This document shows, piece after piece, positions 21,478 through 28,575 of a stretch of 33,556 nucleotides of DNA (its first letter is position 1; the number at the start of each line of letters is the position of its first letter). The notes beneath the pieces were generated by a model that was not told the DNA's origin, made no database searches, and saw only the letters and a list, made by a program, of their open reading frames with translations. A program made the translations under genes and the position numbers. Location: the IMG/VR virus record IMGVR_UViG_3300032157_000374, positions 1 to 33,556 of that record; one strand, 5' to 3'. Source of the stretch: a virus.

Positions 21478-22084
21478 CCTCACGATGCGAGTGGACGCCA
21501 AGGGGCGCCACGTGCCGGAGCATCTGATCAAGCCCGTCGACTTGGCGCGCGACGATCTGGTGCGGCGGCTGGTCGCTCAGGCGCTCGACCAGCGTGAGAC
21601 GCTTCGCCAGTTCAAGGCGTTTGCCGAAGGCGAGCTCGATGCCTTCCTTTCGCTGTCGGCCGAGCAGTACGAAGTCCAGCTCGGCGGCGCCAAGGGCAAC
21701 GTCAGCCTACTCAGCTACGACGGCCTGCTGAAGATCACGCGGCAGATCCAAGATCGAATCAGCTTCGATGAACGGCTGCAGGCCGCCAAGAAGCTCATCG
21801 ACGAGTGCGTGCTCGAGTGGGCCAAGGGCAGCGCGGGTGAGATCCAGATCCTCGTGCAGCACGCCTTCCAGGTCGACAAGGAGGGGCAGATCAACGCCGA
21901 GCGCGTGCTCTCGCTTCGCCGCCTCGAGATCGCTGACGAGCGCTGGCAGCGAGCCATGCGTGCCTTGACCGACTCGATCCAAGTCGACTCGACCAAGGCC
22001 TACCTGCGCTTTTACGAGCGCGCACACACGGAAGCCCCTTGGCAACCGATCTCGCTCGACCTTGCTGCACTGGAGGCGCCATGA
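21470..22084 (+). CDS. DUF3164 family early protein
   Basis: A 204-residue protein. The N-terminus (MRVDAKGRHVPEHLIKPVDLARDDLV) and the blocks FAEGELDAFLSLSAEQYEVQLGG, then NVSLLSYDGLLKI, AKKLIDECVLEWAKGS and RWQRAMRALTDSIQV are the pattern of DUF3164. That family is common in the early regions of Mu-like phages and is sometimes annotated as a sulfate-transport-related protein without evidence. The function is unknown. The ATG at 21470 follows the repeated AGAAGG site. The 3' end overlaps the next gene as ATGA. Confidence 0.85.
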   Translation: MADLTMRVDAKGRHVPEHLIKPVDLARDDLVRRLVAQALDQRETLRQFKAFAEGELDAFLSLSAEQYEVQLGGAKGNVSLLSYDGLLKITRQIQDRISFDERLQAAKKLIDECVLEWAKGSAGEIQILVQHAFQVDKEGQINAERVLSLRRLEIADERWQRAMRALTDSIQVDSTKAYLRFYERAHTEAPWQPISLDLAALEAP

Positions 22085-22305
22085 ATGCACTCCACACGGA
22101 CAGCGATGGGCACGCGCTCTGCGTGCCCGCGCTCGAGCGGGAGAACGCTCCCGAGTCGATGAGCATGCTCAAGGCGGTGGCGGCGCAGCTCGAACGCCTT
22201 GGCGGCGAGATGCTGGTTGCTCTCGACGACGGCGACCAGGAAGCGGCGCAGGCGGCATGGGATTCTGTGCGCGCACTGGTCGCCGAGTTCGGAGGTGAGC
22301 GATGA
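22081..22305 (+). CDS. Small early protein, function unknown
   Basis: A 74-residue protein starting at the ATG that overlaps the DUF3164 stop (ATGA). It has an acidic and Ala-rich helical C-terminus (LKAVAAQLERLGGEMLVALDD). Its stop overlaps the next gene's start (ATGA). No family is recognised. A coiled-coil-like helix between residues 30 and 70 is the only visible structure. Coupled start and stop suggest it is translated as part of the early polycistron. Confidence 0.6.
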   Translation: MNALHTDSDGHALCVPALERENAPESMSMLKAVAAQLERLGGEMLVALDDGDQEAAQAAWDSVRALVAEFGGER

Positions 22306-22631
22306 TCGAGCACCCTCCGACGTTGGACAAGGACCAGCTCGAGGTGCTTTCGGCGGGCCATCGTGCCGCCGCCTTGCACCAGCTGGTTCACGGCGGCGAC
22401 GCCTACAATCGCGAGCTCGCGGCCGCGTGCCGTAAGCTCGCAACCAGCATCGAGCTCGACCAGAACGGCGAGCGAGCTGGGCACTGGGTCACGGAGGACG
22501 TAACCGCGGTGCTCCTGCTTGCACTCGGCAGGCTCGATCGTGAGGCGCTTCGCCGCCACACGCGCGCGCTGAACAAGCAGCTCGCCCCCGTCGTTCAGGC
22601 GCTCGCGCCGAAGGGAGGCGACCATGGCTAA
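22302..22631 (+). CDS. Small early helical protein, function unknown
   Basis: A 109-residue protein, mainly helical: LDKDQLEVLSAGHRAAALHQLV, ELAAACRKLATSIELDQN, and TEDVTAVLLLALGRLDREALR. No family is recognised. The ATG overlaps the upstream stop as ATGA, and the end overlaps the next gene by 8 bases. It has no signal peptide; it is probably cytoplasmic. Its position in the early run suggests an accessory or host-takeover role, without proof. Confidence 0.6.
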   Translation: MIEHPPTLDKDQLEVLSAGHRAAALHQLVHGGDAYNRELAAACRKLATSIELDQNGERAGHWVTEDVTAVLLLALGRLDREALRRHTRALNKQLAPVVQALAPKGGDHG

Positions 22632-22878
22632 CCTCACGTGGACCGAACGCATGACGCTGCAACGCATCGGACGGGAAGGCGGCGTCGTCGCCTATTCGAC
22701 CGAGGAGATCGCCGTGCTCGAGGCGCTCAAGGCCAAGGGGTTCGTCCGCCAGCCTTGGGAGTGTTGGTACCTGACCGACAAGGCCAGGCTGCTCCTCGCT
22801 CGGGAGCACACGCGCGAGATCTTGAGGGGCGTTGGGGCGTTCTTCAGGGGCGTCCGGAAAGGGTTGGTGCGCCGATGA
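22624..22878 (+). CDS. Small winged-helix-like protein
   Basis: An 84-residue protein. The pattern TWTERMTLQRIGREGGVVAYSTEEIAVLEALKAKGFVRQPW (segments TLQRIGREGG, EEIAVLEALKAKGFV, WYLTDKARLLL) looks like a winged-helix DNA-binding fold: two helices, a turn and a beta wing ending in WYLTDKA. It may be an early regulator. The last 22 residues are basic. Overlaps with both neighbours support the start at 22624. Confidence 0.55.
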   Translation: MANLTWTERMTLQRIGREGGVVAYSTEEIAVLEALKAKGFVRQPWECWYLTDKARLLLAREHTREILRGVGAFFRGVRKGLVRR

Positions 22879-23120
22879 ACCTCCCCGTCGTGATGCCCAA
22901 GACGCGCGGGGAGTGCGCAGGCATTCCGCGCCCGTGTCCCTTCACCCAGTGCCGCTACCACTTGCAGCGGCAAACGCCGTGCGTGCTCGACGTCGCCGAT
23001 CGCGGTGGCCAAGGGCAGCGCGCAGTCGCCAAGCTGCTCCGGCTGTCGCACGCACGCGTGCAACAGATCGAAGTCGTGGCGCTCCGCAAGATCGCGGCCT
23101 CGATGCAGGAGGACGTCTAG
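22875..23120 (+). CDS. Sigma-factor region-4-like protein
   Basis: An 81-residue protein with a Cys-containing N-terminal segment (RGECAGIPRPCPFTQCRYHL) and a C-terminal sigma-70 region-4-like helix-turn-helix (VAKLLRLSHARVQQIEVVALRKIA). The RVQQIEVxALRKIA end copies the classic RxRQIExxALxKLR of sigma factors. It lacks sigma regions 2 and 3, so it cannot act as a complete sigma factor. It may bind DNA or modify host RNA polymerase. The RGEC...RPCPF...CRYHL segment recurs in similar proteins of phages and high-GC bacteria. The ATG overlaps the upstream stop (ATGA). Confidence 0.75.
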   Translation: MNLPVVMPKTRGECAGIPRPCPFTQCRYHLQRQTPCVLDVADRGGQGQRAVAKLLRLSHARVQQIEVVALRKIAASMQEDV

Positions 23121-23122
23121 CC

Positions 23123-23608
23123 ATGGGCGCTGCTCTGCATCGCGGGAACAGCACTCAGGCGGTGAGGACTCCCCAGGAGTTCCTCGTCGCCGTGCAGCGT
23201 CGCTTCGGCAATCTCACGTTCGATCTGGCGGCGACGCCATCGAACGCGGTGGCGGCGAAGTTCTACACCAAGCGGCAGAACGCCTTGCGCGCTTCCCTGC
23301 GCTGGCCGGTCCGCGGGATCAACTGGCTCAACCCGCCCTTCGATACGATCGGTCCCTGGGTCGCGAAGGCGTACAGCGAGAGCTCCCTCTTTGGAGCGCG
23401 CACGCTGGTGCTCCTCCCGTGTAGCCCTGGCACCGCCTGGTACCGTGACTTCGTTGAGTTCAAGTGCGCGGTGTTCCCGATTGGAAACCCGCGTCTCGTG
23501 TTCGTCGGGCACGAGCACGGCTTCCCGAAGGACCTGATGCTGCTCGCCTACGGCTTCGGCCTGGTCGGCTGGCAGCCGCAATGGGCATGGGCCCAGGAGG
23601 CAGCATGA
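23123..23608 (+). CDS. Phage N6-adenine DNA methyltransferase (Dam-like)
   Basis: A 161-residue DNA adenine methylase of the phage-type family. The DPPY-type catalytic motif appears as NPPF (INWLNPPFDTIGPW) near residues 70-76. The short N-terminal HRGNSTQAVRTPQEFLVAVQRRFG, the FDLAATPSNAVAAKFYT block and the C-terminal VLLPCSPGTAWYRDFVE and NPRLVFVGH complete the family pattern. Phage adenine methylases protect DNA from host restriction or alter host methylation. AGGAGG at 23107-23112 precedes the ATG at 23123. It overlaps the next gene by four bases. Confidence 0.9.
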   Translation: MGAALHRGNSTQAVRTPQEFLVAVQRRFGNLTFDLAATPSNAVAAKFYTKRQNALRASLRWPVRGINWLNPPFDTIGPWVAKAYSESSLFGARTLVLLPCSPGTAWYRDFVEFKCAVFPIGNPRLVFVGHEHGFPKDLMLLAYGFGLVGWQPQWAWAQEAA

Positions 23609-23898
23609 CCATCGACGTCGATGCATGGGAGAGGGCCCAGCGGCAGCGCCTCCTGCTCAACCTGGAGAACACCAGCGCACGGTTGAAGGAGCTGCTCGTC
23701 CAGCTCGCGCTGCACGTGCGCGACCCGGTGGTGCTTCGTACGCTGCTCGAGGAGTTTGAGGATTCAGAGGGTGAGATCGACCCCGACCTCACGCTGCTCG
23801 ATCCATTCTACGAGCTGCTCGAGGTCAGCTGGGACGAGGCGACGCATCACGAGCTTGTAACCGCTGCGCTCGGCACGTTCGGGGAGGATGGTCCGTGA
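23605..23898 (+). CDS. Early protein, first member of a tandem 97-residue pair
   Basis: A 97-residue protein. Its sequence aligns along its full length with the next gene, with about 39 identical positions by hand alignment. Shared features are the MTIxVxAW start, a conserved LREL/KELL helix, DPxxLRxLLExFExxEG, and a C-terminal DLxLLxPFY followed by DATxxEL. It is helical and acidic with no membrane segment. The function is unknown. It follows the methyltransferase with an ATGA overlap and is joined to its copy by a GTGA overlap. Confidence 0.65.
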   Translation: MTIDVDAWERAQRQRLLLNLENTSARLKELLVQLALHVRDPVVLRTLLEEFEDSEGEIDPDLTLLDPFYELLEVSWDEATHHELVTAALGTFGEDGP

Positions 23899-24188
23899 CG
23901 ATCAACGTAACCGCCTGGGCCGACGAGCAGCGGCTCGTGTTCGCCGTCGATCTCGGTGCGGCCAAGCGCATCATGCGGGAGCTGCTGCGTGAGCTGCACA
24001 CACTGCCGGACCCGGCTCAGCTGCGCAGCTTGCTCGAGCGATTCGAAGCGGCCGAGGGCAGCGTCGCGAAAGACTTGGGCCTGCTCGAGCCCTTCTATCG
24101 GCAGTTCCCTGCTGAGTACGGATGGCGCGACGCAACCGACCAGGAGCTGGCGATGGCGGCCCGCGCGGTGTTTGGGGGCAGCAAGTGA
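23895..24188 (+). CDS. Early protein, second member of a tandem 97-residue pair
   Basis: A 97-residue paralogue of the gene just upstream, of the same length and topology, with GTG as start. It keeps the N-terminal MTINVTAW, the RRELLREL-type helix, DPAQLRSLLERFEAAEG and DLGLLEPFYRQFPAEYGW. The two products diverge most in the N-terminal helix and at the end. A tandem duplication followed by divergence is the simplest explanation. No functional family is recognised. Confidence 0.65.
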   Translation: MTINVTAWADEQRLVFAVDLGAAKRIMRELLRELHTLPDPAQLRSLLERFEAAEGSVAKDLGLLEPFYRQFPAEYGWRDATDQELAMAARAVFGGSK

Positions 24189-24583
24189 ACCGCCGGGGCC
24201 TGCTCGCCATGGTGCACTGCGCGCGGAAGGACCTCGCGCTCGACGAGGACACCTATCGCGCCGTGCTCGAGCAGGTCGGCGGCAAGTCGAGCGCGCGGGA
24301 TCTTTCGGACGCCGACCTCGGGCGCGTCGTCGAGAGGTTCCGCGCGCAAGGCTGGGCACCGAAGCAGGCCAAGCCCTTTAGCAAGAAGCCAGCGGCACGG
24401 ATGGCTTGGGCCCTCTGGTCGCAGCTAGGCAAGCGCGGCGAGCTCCAGGTGCCTGACCGCTCCGGCATGCGGGCCTTCTGCAAGAACCTGGTCGGCGTCG
24501 AGGAGCCCGACTGGATGACGCCCGAGCAGCTGAGCCGAGTCATCGAAAACCTCAAGTCGTGGGAGCGGCGCACGCGGAAGTGA
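24185..24583 (+). CDS. gemA: GemA/gp16-like regulatory protein (DUF1018)
   Basis: A 132-residue protein of the GemA/Mu gp16 family. Family marks are LLAMVHCARKDLALDEDTYRAVLEQVGGKSSARDLSDADLGRVVERFRAQGW (segments HCARKDLALDEDTYRAVLEQ, DADLGRVVERFRAQGW). They are followed by KKPAARMAWALWSQLG and DWMTPEQLSRVIENLKSW. In Mu, GemA-like protein affects host gene expression and DNA topology. It precedes the mor gene, the same order as in Mu. The GTG at 24185 overlaps the upstream stop; its own stop overlaps the mor start, again as GTGA. Confidence 0.9.
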   Translation: MNRRGLLAMVHCARKDLALDEDTYRAVLEQVGGKSSARDLSDADLGRVVERFRAQGWAPKQAKPFSKKPAARMAWALWSQLGKRGELQVPDRSGMRAFCKNLVGVEEPDWMTPEQLSRVIENLKSWERRTRK

Positions 24584-25005
24584 GCGACCTGCACCTGCCG
24601 GATGGGCTCGAGCCCATCGCCAAGGTGATCGGCACCGAGGCGACCCTGCGCCTGGCGGACAGGTGTGGGGGCTCGCAGCTCTACGTCCCCAGGGACGCGC
24701 GCAAGACGCACCCCTGGGCGCAGGCGCTGGATGAGGAGCTCTGGAAGAAGTTCTGCGCGGCGTTCGGGGGTCAGCGAATCGACCTACCCCGAGGCACGTT
24801 CATCACGCTCAAGAAGGTGGCGATCCTCGAGCTCGCAGCGCAAGGGCTGGGCACTCGGCAGATCGCGCAGCGCGTTCGCTGCACCGAACGATACGTGAAG
24901 CGGGTCCGTGCGATGGCAAACGAGGCCGAGCGCTCTCCGGGCAAACGTCCGAAGCGCCGCCGTCGTCGCCGCGGTCCGTCGGGCGAGCAGCTCGATTTGT
25001 TCTGA
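24580..25005 (+). CDS. mor: Mor-type transcription activator with clamp-motif-like C-terminus
   Basis: A 141-residue Mor/C-family activator. The N-terminal dimerisation part contains IAKVIGTEATLRLADRCGGSQLYVPRD. The second part is the HTH: RIDLPRGTFITLKKVAILELAAQ, then GTRQIAQRVRCTERYVKRVRAM. Mor binds upstream of middle promoters and recruits RNA polymerase. The C-terminus is an Arg-rich tail followed by EQLDLF at the very end, which fits the consensus QL[S/D]LF of bacterial sliding-clamp binding motifs. The GTG at 24580 overlaps gemA. A GGGAACTGTTCCC palindrome begins at the base after the stop. Confidence 0.88.
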   Translation: MSDLHLPDGLEPIAKVIGTEATLRLADRCGGSQLYVPRDARKTHPWAQALDEELWKKFCAAFGGQRIDLPRGTFITLKKVAILELAAQGLGTRQIAQRVRCTERYVKRVRAMANEAERSPGKRPKRRRRRRGPSGEQLDLF

Positions 25006-25018
25006 GGGAACTGTTCCC
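25006..25018. promoter_or_regulatory. GGGAACTGTTCCC palindrome after mor
   Basis: A perfect 13-bp dyad (6-1-6) in the 51-base gap between mor and the DUF2730 gene. Its core matches the sites at 4647-4657 and 16771-16781. In Mu the Mor-controlled middle promoter lies downstream of mor, so this is a good candidate for an activator or regulator site. A clear -10 was not identified in the 38 bases between it and the next start. Confidence 0.5.
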
Positions 25019-25056
25019 ACCAGTCCGCCTGGTGCGCGGAGGGCACAGTCGTTTCC

Positions 25057-25434
25057 GTGCACAGTGTTCTGCTCGACCGCGCGAGCCTAGCGGCCGTTTC
25101 CTTCATGGTCTTGGCCAGCGGCGCCAGCGGTGCCAGCGCCGACCCGAACATCCCGTGGACGGTCTTTACGTTCATCTTCACGAGCGTCATCGGCCTCTAC
25201 ACGTGGCTGAGCAGGCGCCACGCGGCGACGAGCTCTGACCTGTCGGACGTCGAGAAGTCGGTGGCCGTCATCAGCGAGCGCATCCTTCACTTGCCAACGC
25301 AGCCCCAGGTCGCCGCGCTCGATGCGTCCGTTCGCGAGCTGAGCGCCGAGATCCATGGCCTCAACAAGCGGCTCGAGGCCGCCGGCCAGAGGCTGAACCG
25401 GGTAGAGGACTACCTGGAAAGGAAGTTCCCGTGA
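25057..25434 (+). CDS. DUF2730-like membrane/coiled-coil protein (Mu gp25-like)
   Basis: A 125-residue protein with a signal-like N-terminus (SLAAVSFMVLASGASGASA) and a membrane segment WTVFTFIFTSVIGLYTWL, then a basic RRH. The C-terminal 75 residues are a coiled coil (VEKSVAVISERILHLPTQPQVAALD...LNKRLEAAGQRLNRVEDYLERKF). This matches DUF2730/Mu gp25, with the HLPT motif between helices. The family sits at the start of Mu-like late genes. The GTG start at 25057 has no well-spaced ribosome binding site. It overlaps the next gene by four bases (GTGA). Confidence 0.75.
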   Translation: MHSVLLDRASLAAVSFMVLASGASGASADPNIPWTVFTFIFTSVIGLYTWLSRRHAATSSDLSDVEKSVAVISERILHLPTQPQVAALDASVRELSAEIHGLNKRLEAAGQRLNRVEDYLERKFP

Positions 25435-25730
25435 GCTTCCTCGAGCACATCGAGTCGGATCGCCGCCTGGTCATCCTGATCTCGCTGACGGGCATGCCTG
25501 GCTACGAAGCGAACGAGCACGTGCTGCACGCGTACCTGGACGACTACGGGCACAACGGAACGCGCGAGCAGCTGCGCCAGGACATCGCCTACTTGGAGAA
25601 GTACGGCCTCGTGAAAGCGCAGGTGATCGGGGGCAAGGTCACCGTCGCGACGCTCACCGAGAAGGGCGACGACGTCGCCAAGGGACGCACCACTTGCCCC
25701 GGCGTGAAGCGGCCGGCGCCCGGAGGATGA
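25431..25730 (+). CDS. Mu gp26-like winged-helix protein
   Basis: A 99-residue protein similar to Mu gp26: FLEHIESDRRLVILISLTGMPGYEANEHVLHAYLDDYGHNGTREQLRQDIAYLEKYGLVKAQ (segments RRLVILISLTGMPGYEANEHVL, TREQLRQDIAYLEKYGLV). It appears to fold as a winged helix. The family is always between DUF2730 and DUF3486 in Mu-like phages; the function is not established. The GTG at 25431 shares bases with the upstream stop. GGAGG in its own 3' end is the ribosome binding site of the next gene. Confidence 0.8.
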   Translation: MSFLEHIESDRRLVILISLTGMPGYEANEHVLHAYLDDYGHNGTREQLRQDIAYLEKYGLVKAQVIGGKVTVATLTEKGDDVAKGRTTCPGVKRPAPGG

Positions 25731-25731
25731 C

Positions 25732-26268
25732 GTGGCACGGCGCGGGCACTCCACTATCACGCGGCTGCCGCAAGAGCTGCGCAGTCAGCTCGATCGCCTG
25801 CTGACACAGGGCAAGTTCACGCTCGTCGAGATCACGGACCACATGCGCCAGCTGGGCGCCGATGTGAGCAAGAGCGCGGTGCACCGCTATTCTCAGCACC
25901 ACGAGAAGATCGCGTCGGACATCCGCCTCACGCGGGAGATGGCCAACGCCATCGGCAGGGAGCTCGAGGACGTAACCGGCGACTCCGGGCGGCTAGTCAT
26001 CGAAAGCATGCAGGCGATCCTGCTGCGCGCGCGGATGCAGATTGCATCGGGCGAGGAGATCGACCCCAAGCAGCTCGGTGAGCTCGCGCGCGCAGCCAAG
26101 GACCTGCAGCACGCTCTCAAGCTCAACGTGGACACCGAGATCAAGATCCGCGAGCGCGTGGTCAAGGAAGCGGCTGACGTCGTCGAGAAGGCGGCGACAG
26201 CTGAGGGGCTGTCCGCGGCCACCGTTACGGCCATCAAGGAAAAAGTGTTGGGGATTGGACGCTCATGA
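25732..26268 (+). CDS. DUF3486 protein (Mu gp27-like, probable small terminase)
   Basis: A 178-residue helical protein of the DUF3486/Mu gp27 type, which precedes the large terminase and probably acts as its small subunit. The N-terminus has STITRLPQELRSQLDRLLTQGKFTLVEITDHM, here read in pieces: the HTH-like LVEITDHMRQLGADVSKSAVHRY is the key motif. The C-terminal half is a long helical region (ELGELARAAKDLQHALKL...RVVKEAADVVEKAA). GGAGG precedes the GTG start at 25732. It overlaps the following gene by four bases. Confidence 0.85.
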   Translation: MARRGHSTITRLPQELRSQLDRLLTQGKFTLVEITDHMRQLGADVSKSAVHRYSQHHEKIASDIRLTREMANAIGRELEDVTGDSGRLVIESMQAILLRARMQIASGEEIDPKQLGELARAAKDLQHALKLNVDTEIKIRERVVKEAADVVEKAATAEGLSAATVTAIKEKVLGIGRS

Positions 26269-26864
26269 CGACGCCCTCGCTTTCGATGCCTGACTACCGC
26301 GCGCTGGCGGAGCGCTTTCTCCTGCTCGCCGTCAACGGTGAAGCCGGACGCACCGAGCAGGATCCGGTCTATCGGGCCATCACCGAGGGGCGCGACTTCG
26401 GAGCCGGCTACTCCTCCTGTGGAGACCTATGCCACTGGCTCCTGTTCCGGCTTGGCGTGCGGGAAGCGTGGCTCAACCGTGCCGAGCACAACGGCTGGAG
26501 GCAGGGCAAAAACATTGGGCGCCTGATGTGGTCCTCGCACGTGGCGCGTGCTCCGCGCCAGGATGAGCTCTACGAGGCCGGGGACATCCTTGCGGTGTGG
26601 AACCAGCCCGAGGGCAACGACGCCCACGTGCTGGTCGCCTTGCGCGACTACCAGGGGTGTATCGAGTCGGCCGACTACGGTCAGCCGGGCGGCGCGATCC
26701 GCCGACGGACGCGCAAGGGCGGGATGCTGGGTGACCGGAAGCTGCAGCGCATGCTGCCGCTGCAGGCCGTGCTCGAGCTGGCTGCACGAGCTGGGCGGCT
26801 GGTGGAGCCCGATGATCCTGCAACGTGGCTGCGTACCGTCGAGGGAGCAGGGAACGTCGCGTGA
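26265..26864 (+). CDS. Cys/His hydrolase-like protein, candidate endolysin
   Basis: A 199-residue protein. GAGYSSCGDLCHWLLFRLG (Cys52 and Cys56) followed by EAGDILAVWNQPEGNDAHVLVAL (His121) has the CHAP/NlpC-P60-like order: a nucleophile Cys at the start of a helix, then a GDI strand and a His strand. The likely reaction is peptidoglycan peptide hydrolysis, so it may be the endolysin or a virion-associated lysin; no SAR or signal peptide is seen. It lies between the small and large terminase genes; holin- and spanin-like genes follow after the terminase. Alternatives are a non-lytic Cys peptidase. Confidence 0.6.
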   Translation: MTTPSLSMPDYRALAERFLLLAVNGEAGRTEQDPVYRAITEGRDFGAGYSSCGDLCHWLLFRLGVREAWLNRAEHNGWRQGKNIGRLMWSSHVARAPRQDELYEAGDILAVWNQPEGNDAHVLVALRDYQGCIESADYGQPGGAIRRRTRKGGMLGDRKLQRMLPLQAVLELAARAGRLVEPDDPATWLRTVEGAGNVA

Positions 26865-28399
26865 ACGCGCCCGCTGCCCTGGACCTGCCTGGGCTGCTCC
26901 TGCCGTATCAGCAGGAGCTGCTGCGGGCGACGGCGAGCTCGCAGGTCACCCTCTGCGAGAAGAGCCGGCGCATCGGTATGACTTGGGGCACAGCTGCCGA
27001 CGCCGTGCTGACCGCTGGCGCTGAGCGATCTGAGGGCGGACAGAACGTGCTCTACATGGGCTACGAGCGCGAGATGACGCGCGAGTTCATCGACACCTGC
27101 GCCTTCTGGGCCAAGTCCCTCTTGGACGCCATCGTCGAGATCGGCGAGTTCCTGTTCAAGGATCAGGACGAGAAGGGAGTCGACCGAGACATCCAGGCGT
27201 TTCGGATCGAGTTTGCTTCGGGCTTCAAGATCGTTGCCCTCTGCTCGCGGCCGCGCGCGCTCCGCGGAAAGCAGGGCTTCGTAATCCTGGACGAGGCGGC
27301 CTTCCACGATGACCTCGAGGAGGTCATCAAAGCTGCGCTCGCTCTGCTGATCTGGGGCGGTAAGCTGCTCATCATCTCCACGCACGACGGCGCAGAGAAC
27401 GCCTTCAACCGCCTCGTGCTCGACATTCGCGCCGGCAAGCTCCCCTATCACCTGCTCCGCGTGACGTTCGACGACGCGATCGAGCAGGGGCTCTACAAGC
27501 GGATCTGCCTCACGCAGGGCAAGACTTGGACGGCCGACGGTGAGCGAGCCTGGGCCGCTCAAGTCCGGGCGCAGTTCCCCGGCGACTCGGCCAGCGAGGA
27601 GCTCGACTGCGTGCCCCGCAACTCTGGCGGCAAGTACCTGTCGCGCGTGCTGCTGGAAGCGCGTGGGGAGGAAGTGCCGATCCTGCAGTGGTCGATGGCG
27701 AACGGCTTCGTCGACCAGTCCGACGAGCAACGTCAGGCGGAGTGCAAGGAATGGTGCGAGGAACACCTGGCGCCCGTGCTCTCCAAGCTCAAGGGCGCGG
27801 GCAAGGCGTTCATCGGTCAGGACTTCGCGCGCAACGGCGACCTTTCGGTGATCTGGGTTTACTTGCTCGAGCAGAACCTTCGGCGTCGCTGCGCCCTGCT
27901 CGTCGAGCTCCGCAATATCCCCTTCCGCGAGCAGGAGCAGGTGCTCGGCTTCGTTGGCGACGGGCTGACGCTCGGCGGTGCGGCGCTCGACGCGCGGGGC
28001 AACGGGCAGTACCTGGCCGAGCGCGCGCGGCAGAAGTGGGGCGCGGCACTCGTGCGCGAGGTGATGCTGAGCGGCCCTTGGTACGCGGAGCACTGGCCCC
28101 GCTACAAGGCCGCGCTCGAGGACGACAAGGCGACGATCCCGGCCAGCGCCGACGTCGTCGACGACTTCCGCACCGTCGAGGTCGTCCGCGGCGTGCCCAT
28201 CATCGTCGAGCGAACCGGCTCAGGGGCGAACAAGAGGCACGGCGACGCCGCGATCGGTGGGCTGCTCGCCTACTTCGCGAGCGAGGAGATCGAGGTGGGC
28301 GACGTCGAAACGTTCGGCGGGACAGAGCAAGCCGGCGCCTTGCAGGCGTTCGGAGGCAAAGAGTTCGACCAACGCTATCCAGGAGACATGTACGCATGA
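26861..28399 (+). CDS. Large terminase subunit (Mu gp28-like)
   Basis: About 512 residues. The ATPase part has the adenine motif LLPYQQELL, a divergent Walker A KSRRIGMTWG (near residue 38), Walker B FVILDEAAF (near 146) and the coupling motif LLIISTHDG. The C-terminal nuclease domain has FIGQDFARNGDLSV, an RNase H-type acidic strand, and GDAAIGGLLAYF near the end. It packages DNA into heads, in Mu by headful packaging from inside host-flanked phage copies. The GTG start at 26861 overlaps the upstream stop; the longer frame adds 12 residues and is not needed. Confidence 0.95.
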   Translation: MNAPAALDLPGLLLPYQQELLRATASSQVTLCEKSRRIGMTWGTAADAVLTAGAERSEGGQNVLYMGYEREMTREFIDTCAFWAKSLLDAIVEIGEFLFKDQDEKGVDRDIQAFRIEFASGFKIVALCSRPRALRGKQGFVILDEAAFHDDLEEVIKAALALLIWGGKLLIISTHDGAENAFNRLVLDIRAGKLPYHLLRVTFDDAIEQGLYKRICLTQGKTWTADGERAWAAQVRAQFPGDSASEELDCVPRNSGGKYLSRVLLEARGEEVPILQWSMANGFVDQSDEQRQAECKEWCEEHLAPVLSKLKGAGKAFIGQDFARNGDLSVIWVYLLEQNLRRRCALLVELRNIPFREQEQVLGFVGDGLTLGGAALDARGNGQYLAERARQKWGAALVREVMLSGPWYAEHWPRYKAALEDDKATIPASADVVDDFRTVEVVRGVPIIVERTGSGANKRHGDAAIGGLLAYFASEEIEVGDVETFGGTEQAGALQAFGGKEFDQRYPGDMYA

Positions 28400-28575
28400 A
28401 GAATTGGGAACGGTTCACGAGCCGCAAGTTTCTCGTTGCTCTCGCCACCGTGGTCGCCATCGCCTTCCCTGGCCTCGGGCTGGACGAGGAAGCGCTGGTC
28501 GCCTTGGTGGCCGGTGTCTACATCCTCGCCCAGGGCCTCGTCGACGCGAAGAAGCCAGAGCCGAAGCAGGGATGA
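28396..28575 (+). CDS. Small membrane protein, candidate holin
   Basis: A 59-residue protein that begins at an ATG overlapping the terminase stop (ATGA). It has two hydrophobic segments, KFLVALATVVAIAFPGLGL and ALVALVAGVYILAQGLV, separated by a short LDEE turn, and ends in a charged KKPEPKQG tail. Small size, two membrane segments and a neighbour lipoprotein gene fit a class II-type holin. It also contains the GGAACGGTTCACG 13-mer shared with 10394-10406 (at 28407-28419). A structural membrane role is the alternative. Confidence 0.65.
   Translation: MKNWERFTSRKFLVALATVVAIAFPGLGLDEEALVALVAGVYILAQGLVDAKKPEPKQG

Noticed and set aside
20925-24188. Gam-like nuclease inhibitor expected in Mu-type early regions
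   Set aside because: No early gene shows the Gam pattern; absence by eye is not proof of absence.
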